From Lysobacter changpingensis (GTDB taxonomy: Bacteria > Pseudomonadota > Gammaproteobacteria > Xanthomonadales > Xanthomonadaceae), in NCBI RefSeq assembly GCF_017308985.1, contig NZ_JADWPE010000006.1:124001-188000 (forward strand): a stretch of 64,000 nt of DNA. Direction: 5' to 3'. Below are positions 8,925 to 17,076 of the stretch, one piece after another (position 1 is the stretch's first letter; each line of letters begins with the position of its first letter). The notes below the pieces were generated by a model. It was not told the origin of the DNA. It did no database searches and saw only the letters and a list, made by a program, of their open reading frames with translations. Made by a program: the position numbers and the translations under genes.

Positions 8925-9989
8925 ATGAAACCGTTCCGTTCGCTGCGCCCGTTCCTGCTCGCTTCCTTCGCCGTGCTGCTGGGCGCCTGCGGCGGCGAAG
9001 CCGTCAAGCCGACGCCGCCTCCCGCGGTCGTTGCACCGGCGGCGCCCGCGCCGAAGATCCGCATCGGCGTCGCGCTCGGCGGCGGTGCGGCCAAGGGGTT
9101 CGCGCACATCGGCGTGATCAAGATGCTCGAGGCGAACGGGTTTCAGCCGGAAGTCGTCGCCGGAACCAGCGCCGGCAGCGTGGTGGGCGCGCTCTACGCC
9201 AGCGGCATGGACGCCTTCGCGATGCAGAAGACCGCGTTCTCGCTGGACGAGGCGGAAATCCGCGACGTCAGCCTGTTCTCCGGCGGCCTGGTGAAGGGAC
9301 AGAAGCTGCAGGACTACGTGAACCAGCTGGTCGGCGGCAAGAGCATCGAGCGCATGCGCAAGCCGTTCGCGGCGGTGGCGACGAACCTGGAAACCGGCGA
9401 CCGCACCGTGTTCGTGCGCGGCAACACCGGCCAGGCGGTGCGCGCGTCCAGCAGCATTCCCGGCGTGTTCGAGCCGGTGGCGATCGGCAAGTTCCACTAC
9501 GTCGACGGCGGCGTCGTCAGCCCGGTGCCGGTGGACGCGACGCGCCAGCTCGGCGCGGATTTCGTCATCGCGGTGGACATCTCCAGCAAGGCGAGCGGGA
9601 AGAACCCGGGCAGCATGCTGGGCAACGTGAACCAGTCGATCACGATCATGGGCCAGAAGCTCGGCGCGCAGGAGCTGGCGCGCGCCGATGTGGTGATCCG
9701 CCCGAGCGTCGACGAGATCGGCCCGGCCGATTTCGAGCAGCGCAACAACGCGATCATGGAAGGCGAGCGCGCCGCACTGGCGGCGATGCCGCAGATCCGC
9801 GCGAAGATCGCGCAATGGCAGAAGGCCCGCCAGGACGAGGCGATCGCCGCAAGGCGCGCCGCGGATGCGAAGGCCGAGCAGGCGAAGCTGCGCGCGTTCT
9901 GCGAGGAGGAAGACCGCAAGTGGATGTCGAAGCTGCGCCGCGATCCGCAGTGCAAGGCGCTGGCGGAGCAGGGGGTGCTGTCGCGTTAG
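8925..9989 (+). CDS. Patatin-like phospholipase lipoprotein (RssA-like)
   Basis: A 354-residue lipoprotein with lipobox LGAC (Cys22) and a Pro/Ala linker. The patatin domain follows: oxyanion-hole loop LGGGAAKGFAHIG (51-63), nucleophile Ser82 in GTSAGS, and catalytic Asp194 in DGGVVSPVPV. The last 50 residues are charged and probably helical. It should hydrolyse acyl esters of lipids in the periplasm or at a membrane surface; the substrate is unknown. The ATG is fixed by the signal peptide, with a -10-like TATCCT 41 bases upstream. Confidence 0.9.
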   Translation: MKPFRSLRPFLLASFAVLLGACGGEAVKPTPPPAVVAPAAPAPKIRIGVALGGGAAKGFAHIGVIKMLEANGFQPEVVAGTSAGSVVGALYASGMDAFAMQKTAFSLDEAEIRDVSLFSGGLVKGQKLQDYVNQLVGGKSIERMRKPFAAVATNLETGDRTVFVRGNTGQAVRASSSIPGVFEPVAIGKFHYVDGGVVSPVPVDATRQLGADFVIAVDISSKASGKNPGSMLGNVNQSITIMGQKLGAQELARADVVIRPSVDEIGPADFEQRNNAIMEGERAALAAMPQIRAKIAQWQKARQDEAIAARRAADAKAEQAKLRAFCEEEDRKWMSKLRRDPQCKALAEQGVLSR

Positions 9990-10009
9990 GTCGCGAGCCC
10001 ATGATTTGA

Positions 10010-10057
10010 AGCCCCTCTCCCCGCGGCGACCGAGGGAGTGCAGAGCTGAGAGGGGCT
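10010..10057. terminator. Long-loop hairpin between convergent genes
   Basis: AGCCCCTCTC at 10010-10019 pairs perfectly with GAGAGGGGCT at 10048-10057 around a 28-base GC-rich loop. It sits in the 89-base tail-to-tail gap between the patatin and desaturase genes. There is no T-run, so it may be a weak bidirectional terminator or a degenerate relative of the CTCTCCC repeats. Confidence 0.45.
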
Positions 10058-10078
10058 CAACAGCGTAGGACTGAACGC

Positions 10079-11209
10079 TTAGGCCGCTTCGCTAGCCGCC
10101 ACCAGCGGCGCAGTACGCCGCGGCCGGCTCGGGAACGCATGCCGCACGATGCGCCACACCACCTGGCCGAACTGCTTCGGCAGCGAGCCGGTGTTGTAGT
10201 GCTGGCCGTAGCGCTTGCAGATCTCGCGCACTTCCACCGCCATCGCGGCGTAGCGGTTGGCCGGCACGTCCGGGTAGAAGTGGTGCTCGATCTGGTGGCT
10301 CAGGTTGCCCGACAGCACGTCGATCAGCCAGCCGCCGCTGATGTTCGACGAACCGCGCAACTGGCGCAGGTACCAGTGGCCGCGCGATTCGTTGCGTACG
10401 CATTCCTTCGGGAACGTCTCGGCTTCGGCGGTGAAATGGCCACAGAAGATGATCGTGTACGTCCACAGGTTGCGGATGATGTTCGCCACGATGTTGCCCA
10501 GCAGCACCGGCAGGAAGAACGGGCCGGCCAGCGCGGGGAACACGACGTAATCCTTCACCAGCTGCCGCGCCATCTTGCGGCCCACCGGCACGAACTTGCG
10601 CCACATCTGGCGGTGCGTGACCTTGCCGGCGATCCAGCGGCCGAGCTTGAGGTTCTGGATCGCCACGCCCCACTCGAACAGCACCGCGAACACCACCGCG
10701 ATCACCGGCTGCACCAGGTAGTACGGACGCCAGCGCTGCTCCGGGAAGATGCGCAGCAGGCCGTAGCCGATGTCGTCGTCGAGCCCGCGCACGTTGGTGT
10801 AGGTGTGGTGGCGGAAGTTGTGCGTGTGGCGCCAGTTCTCGGCGGTGCCGACGATGTCCCACTCGTACGTCCTGCCGTCCAGGTGCGGGTCGCGCATCCA
10901 GTCGTACTGGCCGTGGATGACGTTGTGGCCCAGCTCCATGTTCTCCAGGATCTTCGACAACCCCAGCAGCAGCGCGCCGAGCGCGCACGCCGGCCACAGC
11001 AGCGCCGGCGCGAACAGCAGCGAGAACGCGCCCAGGTACAGCAGGCCGCGACCGGCGACTTCGGTCCAGCGGACCCAGGCGACGATGGAGCGGATGTAAT
11101 CGGCGTCGCGCTGGCCGAGCGTGGCCACGGTGCGCTGGCGCAGGGCGTCGAGTTCCTCGCCGAAGCGGTCGAGTTCGGCGGGGGAAAGGGCGCGGTTGCA
11201 GGACGTCAT
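10079..11209 (-). CDS. Membrane acyl-lipid fatty acid desaturase
   Basis: A 376-residue integral membrane di-iron desaturase. It has all three histidine boxes: H95NVIH99, H130NFRHH135 (preceded by His128) and H305QIEHH310. Two pairs of hydrophobic segments lie near residues 52-85 and 165-185/222-255. It introduces a double bond into fatty acyl chains of lipids. The gene starts 16 bases after the stop of the ferredoxin reductase gene, so the two form an operon like desBC-type acyl-CoA desaturase systems of Pseudomonas, with the FabR-like repressor divergent. ATG 11209 has only a weak ribosome site. Position specificity cannot be read from the sequence. Confidence 0.92.
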   Translation of the reverse strand: MTSCNRALSPAELDRFGEELDALRQRTVATLGQRDADYIRSIVAWVRWTEVAGRGLLYLGAFSLLFAPALLWPACALGALLLGLSKILENMELGHNVIHGQYDWMRDPHLDGRTYEWDIVGTAENWRHTHNFRHHTYTNVRGLDDDIGYGLLRIFPEQRWRPYYLVQPVIAVVFAVLFEWGVAIQNLKLGRWIAGKVTHRQMWRKFVPVGRKMARQLVKDYVVFPALAGPFFLPVLLGNIVANIIRNLWTYTIIFCGHFTAEAETFPKECVRNESRGHWYLRQLRGSSNISGGWLIDVLSGNLSHQIEHHFYPDVPANRYAAMAVEVREICKRYGQHYNTGSLPKQFGQVVWRIVRHAFPSRPRRTAPLVAASEAA

Positions 11210-11225
11210 GTCGTTGGGGCTCGAC

Positions 11226-12323
11226 TCACAGATCCAGTTCGATGTCGCCCGCGGCGGCGCTGATGCACAGGCGCAGCGCGGAGGACGGCTCGGTGCGGAC
11301 CTCGCCGGTGGCGAGATCGCGCGTGGCGCCGGCGGCCTTGCCGCAGGCGCAGGTGTTGCAGATGCCCATGCGGCAGCCGGATGCGGGCTTGATGCCCTGC
11401 GCTTCCAGCGCCGTGAGCAGCGACTGTCCACGCGGTACGGTCAGGGTGCGACCGCTGCGTTGCAGGGTGACGACGGCCTCACCGGTGTCTTCGAACGAGC
11501 GGGCCGGCGGCGTGAACGCTTCGGCGTGGAAGCCGCGCGCGTTCGCTCCGAGCAGCGCGCGCGCCGTATCGACGAAGCCCGACGGACCGCACGCGTAGAC
11601 GCGGCGCTGCGCGGCATCCGGTACGAGCGCCGCGAGCTGCGCGGTATCGAGGCGACCGGCCGGGGCGACCTCGCCATCGGCGTCGCGCGTCAGCAGGCAA
11701 TGCACGGCGAAATCCGGATGCGCGTCGGCCAGCGCCAGCAGTTCGTCGGCGAAGCACAGTTCCTCGCGGGTGCGCGCCCAGTACAGCAGCGTCAGCGGGG
11801 CCGGCATGCCGCGCGCGGCGTGTTCGCGCACCAGCGCCATCAACGGCGTGATGCCGCTGCCGGCGGCGAGGAACAGCCAGCCGCCCTCGGCTTCCTGCGG
11901 CCACACCATCTCGCCGAACGCCGGCCCGATGTGCAGCACGTCGCCGACGCAGGCGTTGTCGAACAGGTGCGTGCTGAGCCTGCCGCCCTCGATGCGCTTG
12001 ACCGTGATCGCGAGCAGCCCGTCCGCGCGGGGCGCCGCGCTCAGGCTGTAGCTGCGGGTGACGGCGGCGCCGTCGATCTCGGCGCTGAGGTTGATGTGCT
12101 GGCCGGCGCGGAAGCCGCGCCAGTGGCGGTTGGGCCGCAGCACCAGGGTGATGGCGTCGCGCGACTCGGCGCGGCGCTCGACGATGCGGGCCAGCGGGCG
12201 GTCCCAGGTCCAGGTGCGATCCAGGCGCTGCGCCCAGAAGTCGAACACGCTCGGGGCGACGCAGGCATGCAGGAGGCGCCGGAGACCGCGGGGGCGCTTG
12301 GACGGACGGAGGACGGCACTCAT
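11226..12323 (-). CDS. Ferredoxin reductase with C-terminal 2Fe-2S domain
   Basis: A 365-residue electron-transfer protein. An FAD-binding barrel (RSYSLSAAP, about 90-98) is followed by an NAD(P)-binding domain (FLAAGSGITPLMALV, about 151-165; YACGPSGFV) and a plant-type ferredoxin domain with cysteines 317, 322, 325 and 353. It should pass electrons from NADPH to the desaturase encoded directly downstream. Start ATG 12323 is adjacent to the AT-rich divergent promoter; the longer frame would run through that promoter and is rejected. Confidence 0.9.
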   Translation of the reverse strand: MSAVLRPSKRPRGLRRLLHACVAPSVFDFWAQRLDRTWTWDRPLARIVERRAESRDAITLVLRPNRHWRGFRAGQHINLSAEIDGAAVTRSYSLSAAPRADGLLAITVKRIEGGRLSTHLFDNACVGDVLHIGPAFGEMVWPQEAEGGWLFLAAGSGITPLMALVREHAARGMPAPLTLLYWARTREELCFADELLALADAHPDFAVHCLLTRDADGEVAPAGRLDTAQLAALVPDAAQRRVYACGPSGFVDTARALLGANARGFHAEAFTPPARSFEDTGEAVVTLQRSGRTLTVPRGQSLLTALEAQGIKPASGCRMGICNTCACGKAAGATRDLATGEVRTEPSSALRLCISAAAGDIELDL

Positions 12324-12332
12324 GGCCAGCAC

Positions 12333-12370
12333 TATACAGACATGCGAACAGATGTGTATACGACTGTATA
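12333..12370. promoter_or_regulatory. Divergent promoter/operator of the desaturase operon and FabR-like gene
   Basis: An unusually AT-rich patch in the 83-base gap between divergent genes. TATACA (12333-12338) faces TGTATA (12355-12360) across 16 bases, and a second TGTATA follows at 12365-12370. These can serve as -10 elements and as half-sites for the TetR-type repressor encoded next door. That the repressor binds here is inference from position. Confidence 0.55.
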
Positions 12371-12406
12371 TTAAATCCCCTATATGATTCGGAACCGACC
12401 GCCGCC

Positions 12407-13081
12407 GTGTCCGCCGCCGTGAGCCCAACCTCCCAAATCCACGCCGATTCCGAGCACATCGCGGGGCGAAAGTCGTCGATCTCGCGCGAGGACCTGCTCG
12501 CGGCGGCGCTCAAGCTGATCGGCCCGCACCGCAGCGTGTCGACGCTCAGCCTGCGGGAGGTGGCCCGCGAGGCGGGCATCGCGCCGAACAGCTTCTATCG
12601 CCAGTTCCGCGACATGGACGAGCTGGCGGTGGCGCTGATCGATCTTGCCGGCCTTTCGTTGCAGAAGATCATCGACGCCGCCCGCGTCCGCGCGGCGATC
12701 GACCGCAGCGCGGTGCGGGGCGCGGTCGAGGCGTTCATGGAGCAGCTGCGCGCCGACGACCAGTTGCTGCACATCCTGCTGCGCGAGGGCACGGCGGGCT
12801 CGGACGCCTTCAAGCACGCGGTCGACCGGCAGCTCAGCTTCTTCGAGGAGGAGCTGCGGATCAGCCTCATCCAGATCAACGCCGCGCAGGGCGTGACCCT
12901 GCGCGAGCCGGCGCTGGTGGCCAAGGCGATCACGCGCCTGGTGTTCGCGATGGGCGCCACGGCCATGGACCTGCCCCGCGAGAAGGACCCGGAGCTGGTC
13001 CGTCAGCTGACGCTGATGGTGCGCATGATCATTGCCGGATCGCGGACGTTGGCGGAAGAAGGGCGCCGCCCCGGCGTCTGA
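12407..13081 (+). CDS. TetR-family repressor, FabR/DesT-like
   Basis: A 224-residue TetR regulator. The helix-turn-helix region STLSLREVAREAGIAPNSFY (and following RQFRDMDELA) is almost identical to that of E. coli FabR, the repressor of unsaturated fatty acid synthesis; the rest is a ligand-binding core of ordinary length. In Pseudomonas the related DesT controls desaturase genes in response to acyl-CoA unsaturation, and the divergent desaturase/reductase operon here fits the same logic. The start is GTG 12407; a second GTG at 12419 is possible. Confidence 0.88.
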   Translation: MSAAVSPTSQIHADSEHIAGRKSSISREDLLAAALKLIGPHRSVSTLSLREVAREAGIAPNSFYRQFRDMDELAVALIDLAGLSLQKIIDAARVRAAIDRSAVRGAVEAFMEQLRADDQLLHILLREGTAGSDAFKHAVDRQLSFFEEELRISLIQINAAQGVTLREPALVAKAITRLVFAMGATAMDLPREKDPELVRQLTLMVRMIIAGSRTLAEEGRRPGV

Positions 13082-13087
13082 GCGTCT

Positions 13088-13564
13088 TCACCGCGTGGGT
13101 AATGGCATTCCGCCGAACGCCTTGACCGTCCGCAGCACGAAGCTCGAATTCACGTCCGCCACGCCGGCCTGGGTCAGCAGCCGGTCGAGCAGGAAACGCG
13201 AGAAATGCTCCAGGTCCTGGACGACGATCTGCAGCAGGTAGTCCATGTCGCCGGTCAGCGCGTGGCAGGCGACGACCTCGTCCCACTGGTTCACGAAGGT
13301 GGCAAAAGCCGCGATCGCGTCGGCATCGTGCCGGGAAAGCTGCACGCGGACGAAGGCCTGCAATCCCAGGCCGAGGCGTTCCGGATCGACCTCGGCGCGA
13401 TAGCCGGCGATCACCCCCTCGCGCTCCAGCCGCTGCACGCGGCGCAGGCAGGCCGACGCCGACAGGTGCACGCGCTCGGCCAGCTCGGCGTTGGTCAGGC
13501 GGCCTTCGCGCTGGAGTTCGGCCAGCACCAGCAGGTCGGTGCGGTCGAGTTCGACGGCAGGCAT
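13088..13564 (-). CDS. Lrp/AsnC-family transcriptional regulator
   Basis: A 158-residue regulator with the N-terminal Lrp helix-turn-helix (LDRTDLLVLAELQREGRLTN, AELAERVHLSASACLRRVQRLE) and a C-terminal RAM ligand domain containing the G-D-MDYLL motif. Length is standard for the family. It is divergent from phhA (123-base gap with TTGCGC repeats), so it probably controls phenylalanine hydroxylase, perhaps in response to an aromatic amino acid; that is inference from context. It converges on the FabR-like gene with only six bases between the stops. Confidence 0.9.
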   Translation of the reverse strand: MPAVELDRTDLLVLAELQREGRLTNAELAERVHLSASACLRRVQRLEREGVIAGYRAEVDPERLGLGLQAFVRVQLSRHDADAIAAFATFVNQWDEVVACHALTGDMDYLLQIVVQDLEHFSRFLLDRLLTQAGVADVNSSFVLRTVKAFGGMPLPTR

Positions 13565-13568
13565 TGGA

Positions 13569-13647
13569 TTGCGCCTCTTCGTTATCTGGCGCAAGGATCT
13601 TGCGCCCAGCCGCCCCTGTAGCGCAACAACGCAAGCCCATTGCGCCC
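13569..13647. promoter_or_regulatory. Palindromic TTGCGC operator array between lrp-like gene and phhA
   Basis: A perfect inverted repeat, GGCGCAAG-GAT-CTTGCGCC (13588-13606), lies at the centre of the left half of the gap. More half-sites surround it: TTGCGCC at 13569-13575, GCGCAA at 13621-13626, CGCAAG at 13630-13635 and TTGCGCCC at 13640-13647. Repeated weak palindromes over about 80 bases are typical of Lrp-type proteins that wrap DNA. A -10-like TACAGT for phhA is at 13657-13662. Confidence 0.7.
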
Positions 13648-13686
13648 CCGCGCCGCTACAGTCGAAGTTCGACACAGGAGCAGCGC

Positions 13687-14580
13687 ATGAATCTCGGCAC
13701 CCCCAACCGCGTGGAACACCAGCTCACCGACAAGGGCTATGTGCCGGTGTACACGACGGCGGTGGTCGAGCAGCCGTGGTCGGCGTACACGTCCACGGAC
13801 CACGAGGTGTGGAGCACGCTGTTCAAGCGCCAGCGCGAGATCCTGGTGGGCCGCGCCAGCGACGAGTTCCTGCGCACGCAGGAAGCCATGGGCATGACGC
13901 CGGGGCACATCCCGAAGTTCGACGATCTCAACCGGATGCTGCGCAAGGCGACGGGTTGGGAGCTCGTCGGTGTCGAGGGCCTGCTGCCGGAACTGACCTT
14001 CTTCGACCACCTCGCCAACCGCCGCTTCCCGGTGACGTGGTGGATCCGCAAGCCCGAGCAGCTGGATTACCTCGCCGAGCCGGACCTGTTCCACGACCTG
14101 TTCGGCCACGTGCCGCTGCTGATGAACCCCGTCTTCGCCGACTACATGCAGGCCTACGGCCGCGGCGGCGTGAAGGCGCACGGCATCGGCCCGGACGCGC
14201 TGGTGAACCTGACGCGCCTGTACTGGTACACGGTGGAATTCGGTCTGATCAAACAGGACGACGGCCTGCGCATCTACGGCAGCGGCATCGTGTCGTCGAA
14301 GGGCGAATCGATGTACTGCCTGGAAAGCGCCGCGCCGAACCGCATCGGCTTCGACCTGGAACGGATCATGCGCACGCGCTACCGCATCGATACGTACCAG
14401 AAGACCTACTTCGTCATCGACAGCTACGAGCAGCTGATGGATGCCACGCGTCCGGACTTCACGCCGATCTACGCGAAGCTGGCGCAGCAGGACTCGATTC
14501 CCGCCGGCAACGTGCTGGACACCGACACGGTGTTCAATCGCGGCACGGGCGAGGGTTGGGCGACGGATGGGGATGTCTGA
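13687..14580 (+). CDS. phhA: Phenylalanine 4-monooxygenase
   Basis: Tetrahydrobiopterin-dependent phenylalanine hydroxylase of 297 residues, the bacterial monodomain size. The iron ligands are His136 and His141 (FHDLFGHVP) and Glu184 (YTVEFGL). It converts phenylalanine to tyrosine. The start ATG follows a GGAG ribosome site and fits the family's N-terminus. The pterin carbinolamine dehydratase gene (phhB) often found beside it is absent from this window. Regulation by the divergent Lrp-type protein is likely. Confidence 0.95.
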   Translation: MNLGTPNRVEHQLTDKGYVPVYTTAVVEQPWSAYTSTDHEVWSTLFKRQREILVGRASDEFLRTQEAMGMTPGHIPKFDDLNRMLRKATGWELVGVEGLLPELTFFDHLANRRFPVTWWIRKPEQLDYLAEPDLFHDLFGHVPLLMNPVFADYMQAYGRGGVKAHGIGPDALVNLTRLYWYTVEFGLIKQDDGLRIYGSGIVSSKGESMYCLESAAPNRIGFDLERIMRTRYRIDTYQKTYFVIDSYEQLMDATRPDFTPIYAKLAQQDSIPAGNVLDTDTVFNRGTGEGWATDGDV

Positions 14581-14609
14581 GGACCGCAGCGCTTTTGCGT
14601 GGCGTGCTT

Positions 14610-14640
14610 CCCGGGTGCGCTGCGCTTACCCGGGCTACGA
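14610..14640. repeat. GTAG-type REP element, copy 1
   Basis: An imperfect palindrome starting CCCGGGTGCGCTGCGCTTAC and ending CCCGGGCTACGA, so it carries GTAG at one end (bottom strand). It lies in the 79-base tail-to-tail gap between phhA and the FAD protein gene. Four more units of the same sequence occur in this window, all between convergent genes. Confidence 0.8.
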
Positions 14641-14659
14641 AGGCGCGCACCGGTTCTGA

Positions 14660-16075
14660 TCAAGGCCGCGCCAGCGCCTCCATCCCACGCCGGATTCCCA
14701 CGCTCGCATGGCGTTCCTGCGCGCTGAGCAGCTGTCTCGCGAGGGTGCGGGCGGCGACGCGCAGTTCCGGCACGGCGGTGATTTCCCACAGCTGCGCGCG
14801 CAGCAGCGGGCCGAGCACGTAAAGCCCGCGCACCGGCGCGCCGCTGCCGTCGAGCGCCTCGTAACGCGGCGAGGCCTCGACGCCGAGGCCGAGCGGGTCC
14901 GCCGTGATCAACCCCGAATCGCGCAGCTGCGCGATCAGCGGATGGCTCGTGCGATCGACATCCGTATCGAAGCCGGTGGCGCGCACGACCACGTCGAACT
15001 CCTCGCGGCTCGCATGCGAGAACCCGCGCTCGCGGATCAGCACCTCCACCGCATCGCCGGTGCGGCGCGCGCGCAACAGCCTTCCGGCACGCACGCGCAA
15101 ACGTCCGCGCACGCGCATCTCTTCCAGTTCGCGCGAGAGCGTCGGCGCGAGGCGATGCCTCAGGACTTCCCAATGCGATCGCAGATGCCGCAGGAACCTC
15201 GCGCGCTGCGGCGCCGGCAGGCCGCGCCAGAATCCCTGCAGGTAGGGCCGCAGCGCATCGATCAGGCTTCGCCAGTCCGGCACGATCGGCGTCAGCGCAC
15301 GCAGCGCGCGCACCAGCTCGCGCAGGTCGTGCGTGTTGATCGCCTGCAGCACCGTCGGCGGCAGCGCGATCGGCGGCGACGGCTCCTCGGTGTGCGATTG
15401 CGGCAGCAACCCGTGCCGCGACAGCGCGGTGATGGGCCCGCGATGGCCGCGGCGATGCAGCGTCGCCACGACGTCCGCCATCGTCAGCCCCGTGCCGATG
15501 ATGAGCACGCGCTGGTTCGGCGTGATGTGGTCGATCGCGCCGATGCCGTCCAGCCCGTTCTGCCACGGCCACGCGATGTAGCTGGGATGCACCGCCAGGC
15601 GCGGCCCGATGCCCGCCAGCGGTTGCGGCGGCAGCGCGCCGACGGTGAGCACCACGCGGTCGCTGACGAAATCCGAACCGTCGGCCAGGTGCACGCGGAA
15701 CGCGGCGCCTTCGCGATCGATCGCGATGGCCTCCTGGCCGGTGCGGTTGAAGCTCGCAAGCGACAGCTGCGCGGCGGCGTGCAGGCGCGAGTGCAGGTAT
15801 TCGCCGTAGACCAGTCGCGGCAGGAAAGTGGTGCGCGCGCGTTCGGTCAGGTTGAGCCAGTCGGCGAACTCGCCCGGATGATCGGCGGTGGCGCCGAGGT
15901 CGCGTGCGCGCACGTTGAGCAGGTGCTCCGGCCGCGCCTCGCCATAGGCGACGCCTCGACCGAAGCTTTCCGGCACGCCGACCAGCCGCAGGTCCACGTC
16001 CGCCGGCGCGGCGCGCGCCAGTTCCGTCGCCAGTGCGCAACCGCTGAAGCCGGCGCCGATGATGCTGATCCGCAT
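14660..16075 (-). CDS. FAD/NAD(P)-binding oxidoreductase-like protein
   Basis: A 471-residue flavoprotein of the NAD_binding_9 / YdhS-like group. The N-terminus is an FAD Rossmann motif (ISIIGAGFSGCALATELARA), followed by GRGVAYG and HLLNVRARDLG. A second nucleotide motif, VLIIGTGLTMADVVATL, lies near residue 175. The ATG has a strong ribosome site (GGGAGAGAC on the minus strand), and the longer upstream frame is not needed. Substrate and partner are unknown. Confidence 0.8.
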   Translation of the reverse strand: MRISIIGAGFSGCALATELARAAPADVDLRLVGVPESFGRGVAYGEARPEHLLNVRARDLGATADHPGEFADWLNLTERARTTFLPRLVYGEYLHSRLHAAAQLSLASFNRTGQEAIAIDREGAAFRVHLADGSDFVSDRVVLTVGALPPQPLAGIGPRLAVHPSYIAWPWQNGLDGIGAIDHITPNQRVLIIGTGLTMADVVATLHRRGHRGPITALSRHGLLPQSHTEEPSPPIALPPTVLQAINTHDLRELVRALRALTPIVPDWRSLIDALRPYLQGFWRGLPAPQRARFLRHLRSHWEVLRHRLAPTLSRELEEMRVRGRLRVRAGRLLRARRTGDAVEVLIRERGFSHASREEFDVVVRATGFDTDVDRTSHPLIAQLRDSGLITADPLGLGVEASPRYEALDGSGAPVRGLYVLGPLLRAQLWEITAVPELRVAARTLARQLLSAQERHASVGIRRGMEALARP

Positions 16076-16207
16076 GTCGTCTCTCCCGGGTCGTCGTGCG
16101 GCCATTGGTAGGCGATCGGCACGCGGCGGAAGTAAACGGCGGGTTATTCGGCGGCGTTTTCGCTGCAACGTTTCGTCAGCGCGACATGACGCATCGGCAT
16201 GAGGCCT

Positions 16208-16921
16208 TCACGCATGCTGCGGGCGGGGCGCGCCCGAAGGCGCATGCGCTGGGCGCGGCTTCCAGCGGCGGTCGAGCACGAGCTTGGCCACAATCGCCAT
16301 CGCCAGCGGCCCGAACCACGACAGGTAATGCAGCACCGTGCCGTCCACCGACGGCAGCAGCCGCGGCAGGCCGATGCCGAGGAAGGCGATGTGCGTGGCG
16401 ATGCCGTTGCCGATCATCGCGGTGTAGTGCTCGACCATCCACCAGCGCGGCTTCGCGCCGAGGCGCTCGCGCTGCACGCGGCGCCGCAGCATGAGCGCGC
16501 CGGTGAACAGGCCGACCGAGGAAAAGCCCATCAGCAGCGGCGCGCCGACCTTCATTCCCAGCGCGAGCACGCCCGCGCCGGACAGCAGCGACAGCACCGC
16601 GAAGACGACGTACACCGGCCCGGTGAAGCGCACGGCCGAGGCCTTGTCGCGGATCGCGCGCCACGACACCCACACGCCCGTGCTGGTGATCACCACGAGG
16701 TACCCGAGGAACGCGGCGGTGACGCCGTGCCCGTCGACCCAGCGGACGATCGCCATCGGCGCGCCGGTGAGCACGATGCCGGCCATCGCCAACAGGTACA
16801 CGCTCCCGGTGTTGCGATGCGCGGGCGTGCCCTTGCGCAGCAGGCCGGCGGTCCAGAAGGTCACGAGGGCGACGACGCCCACGAGTACGTGCACGGCGAC
16901 GAGCATCTGATAGGCGGTCAT
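16208..16921 (-). CDS. DUF2306-like membrane protein
   Basis: A 237-residue membrane protein with about seven hydrophobic segments. The N-terminal part (HVLVGVVALVTFWTAGLLRK, then HRNTG) resembles DUF2306 proteins, which have a conserved His after the second segment. The function is unknown. It is divergent from the sensor kinase gene, separated by 155 bases. Confidence 0.75.
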   Translation of the reverse strand: MTAYQMLVAVHVLVGVVALVTFWTAGLLRKGTPAHRNTGSVYLLAMAGIVLTGAPMAIVRWVDGHGVTAAFLGYLVVITSTGVWVSWRAIRDKASAVRFTGPVYVVFAVLSLLSGAGVLALGMKVGAPLLMGFSSVGLFTGALMLRRRVQRERLGAKPRWWMVEHYTAMIGNGIATHIAFLGIGLPRLLPSVDGTVLHYLSWFGPLAMAIVAKLVLDRRWKPRPAHAPSGAPRPQHA

Positions 16922-17076
16922 GGCGGCGGCCCGGTTGAAAGGGTTGTCGGTGTGGTCACGATGCGCGCCGCCGCCGCGCGACCGCAGTGCCCGCGGTCAT
17001 CGCCGCGACCTGCCGGAAGTCACTTTCGTCGCCGGATCCATTGCGCGCCCCGCCGGCGCGGTCGCAGCATGTCGCC

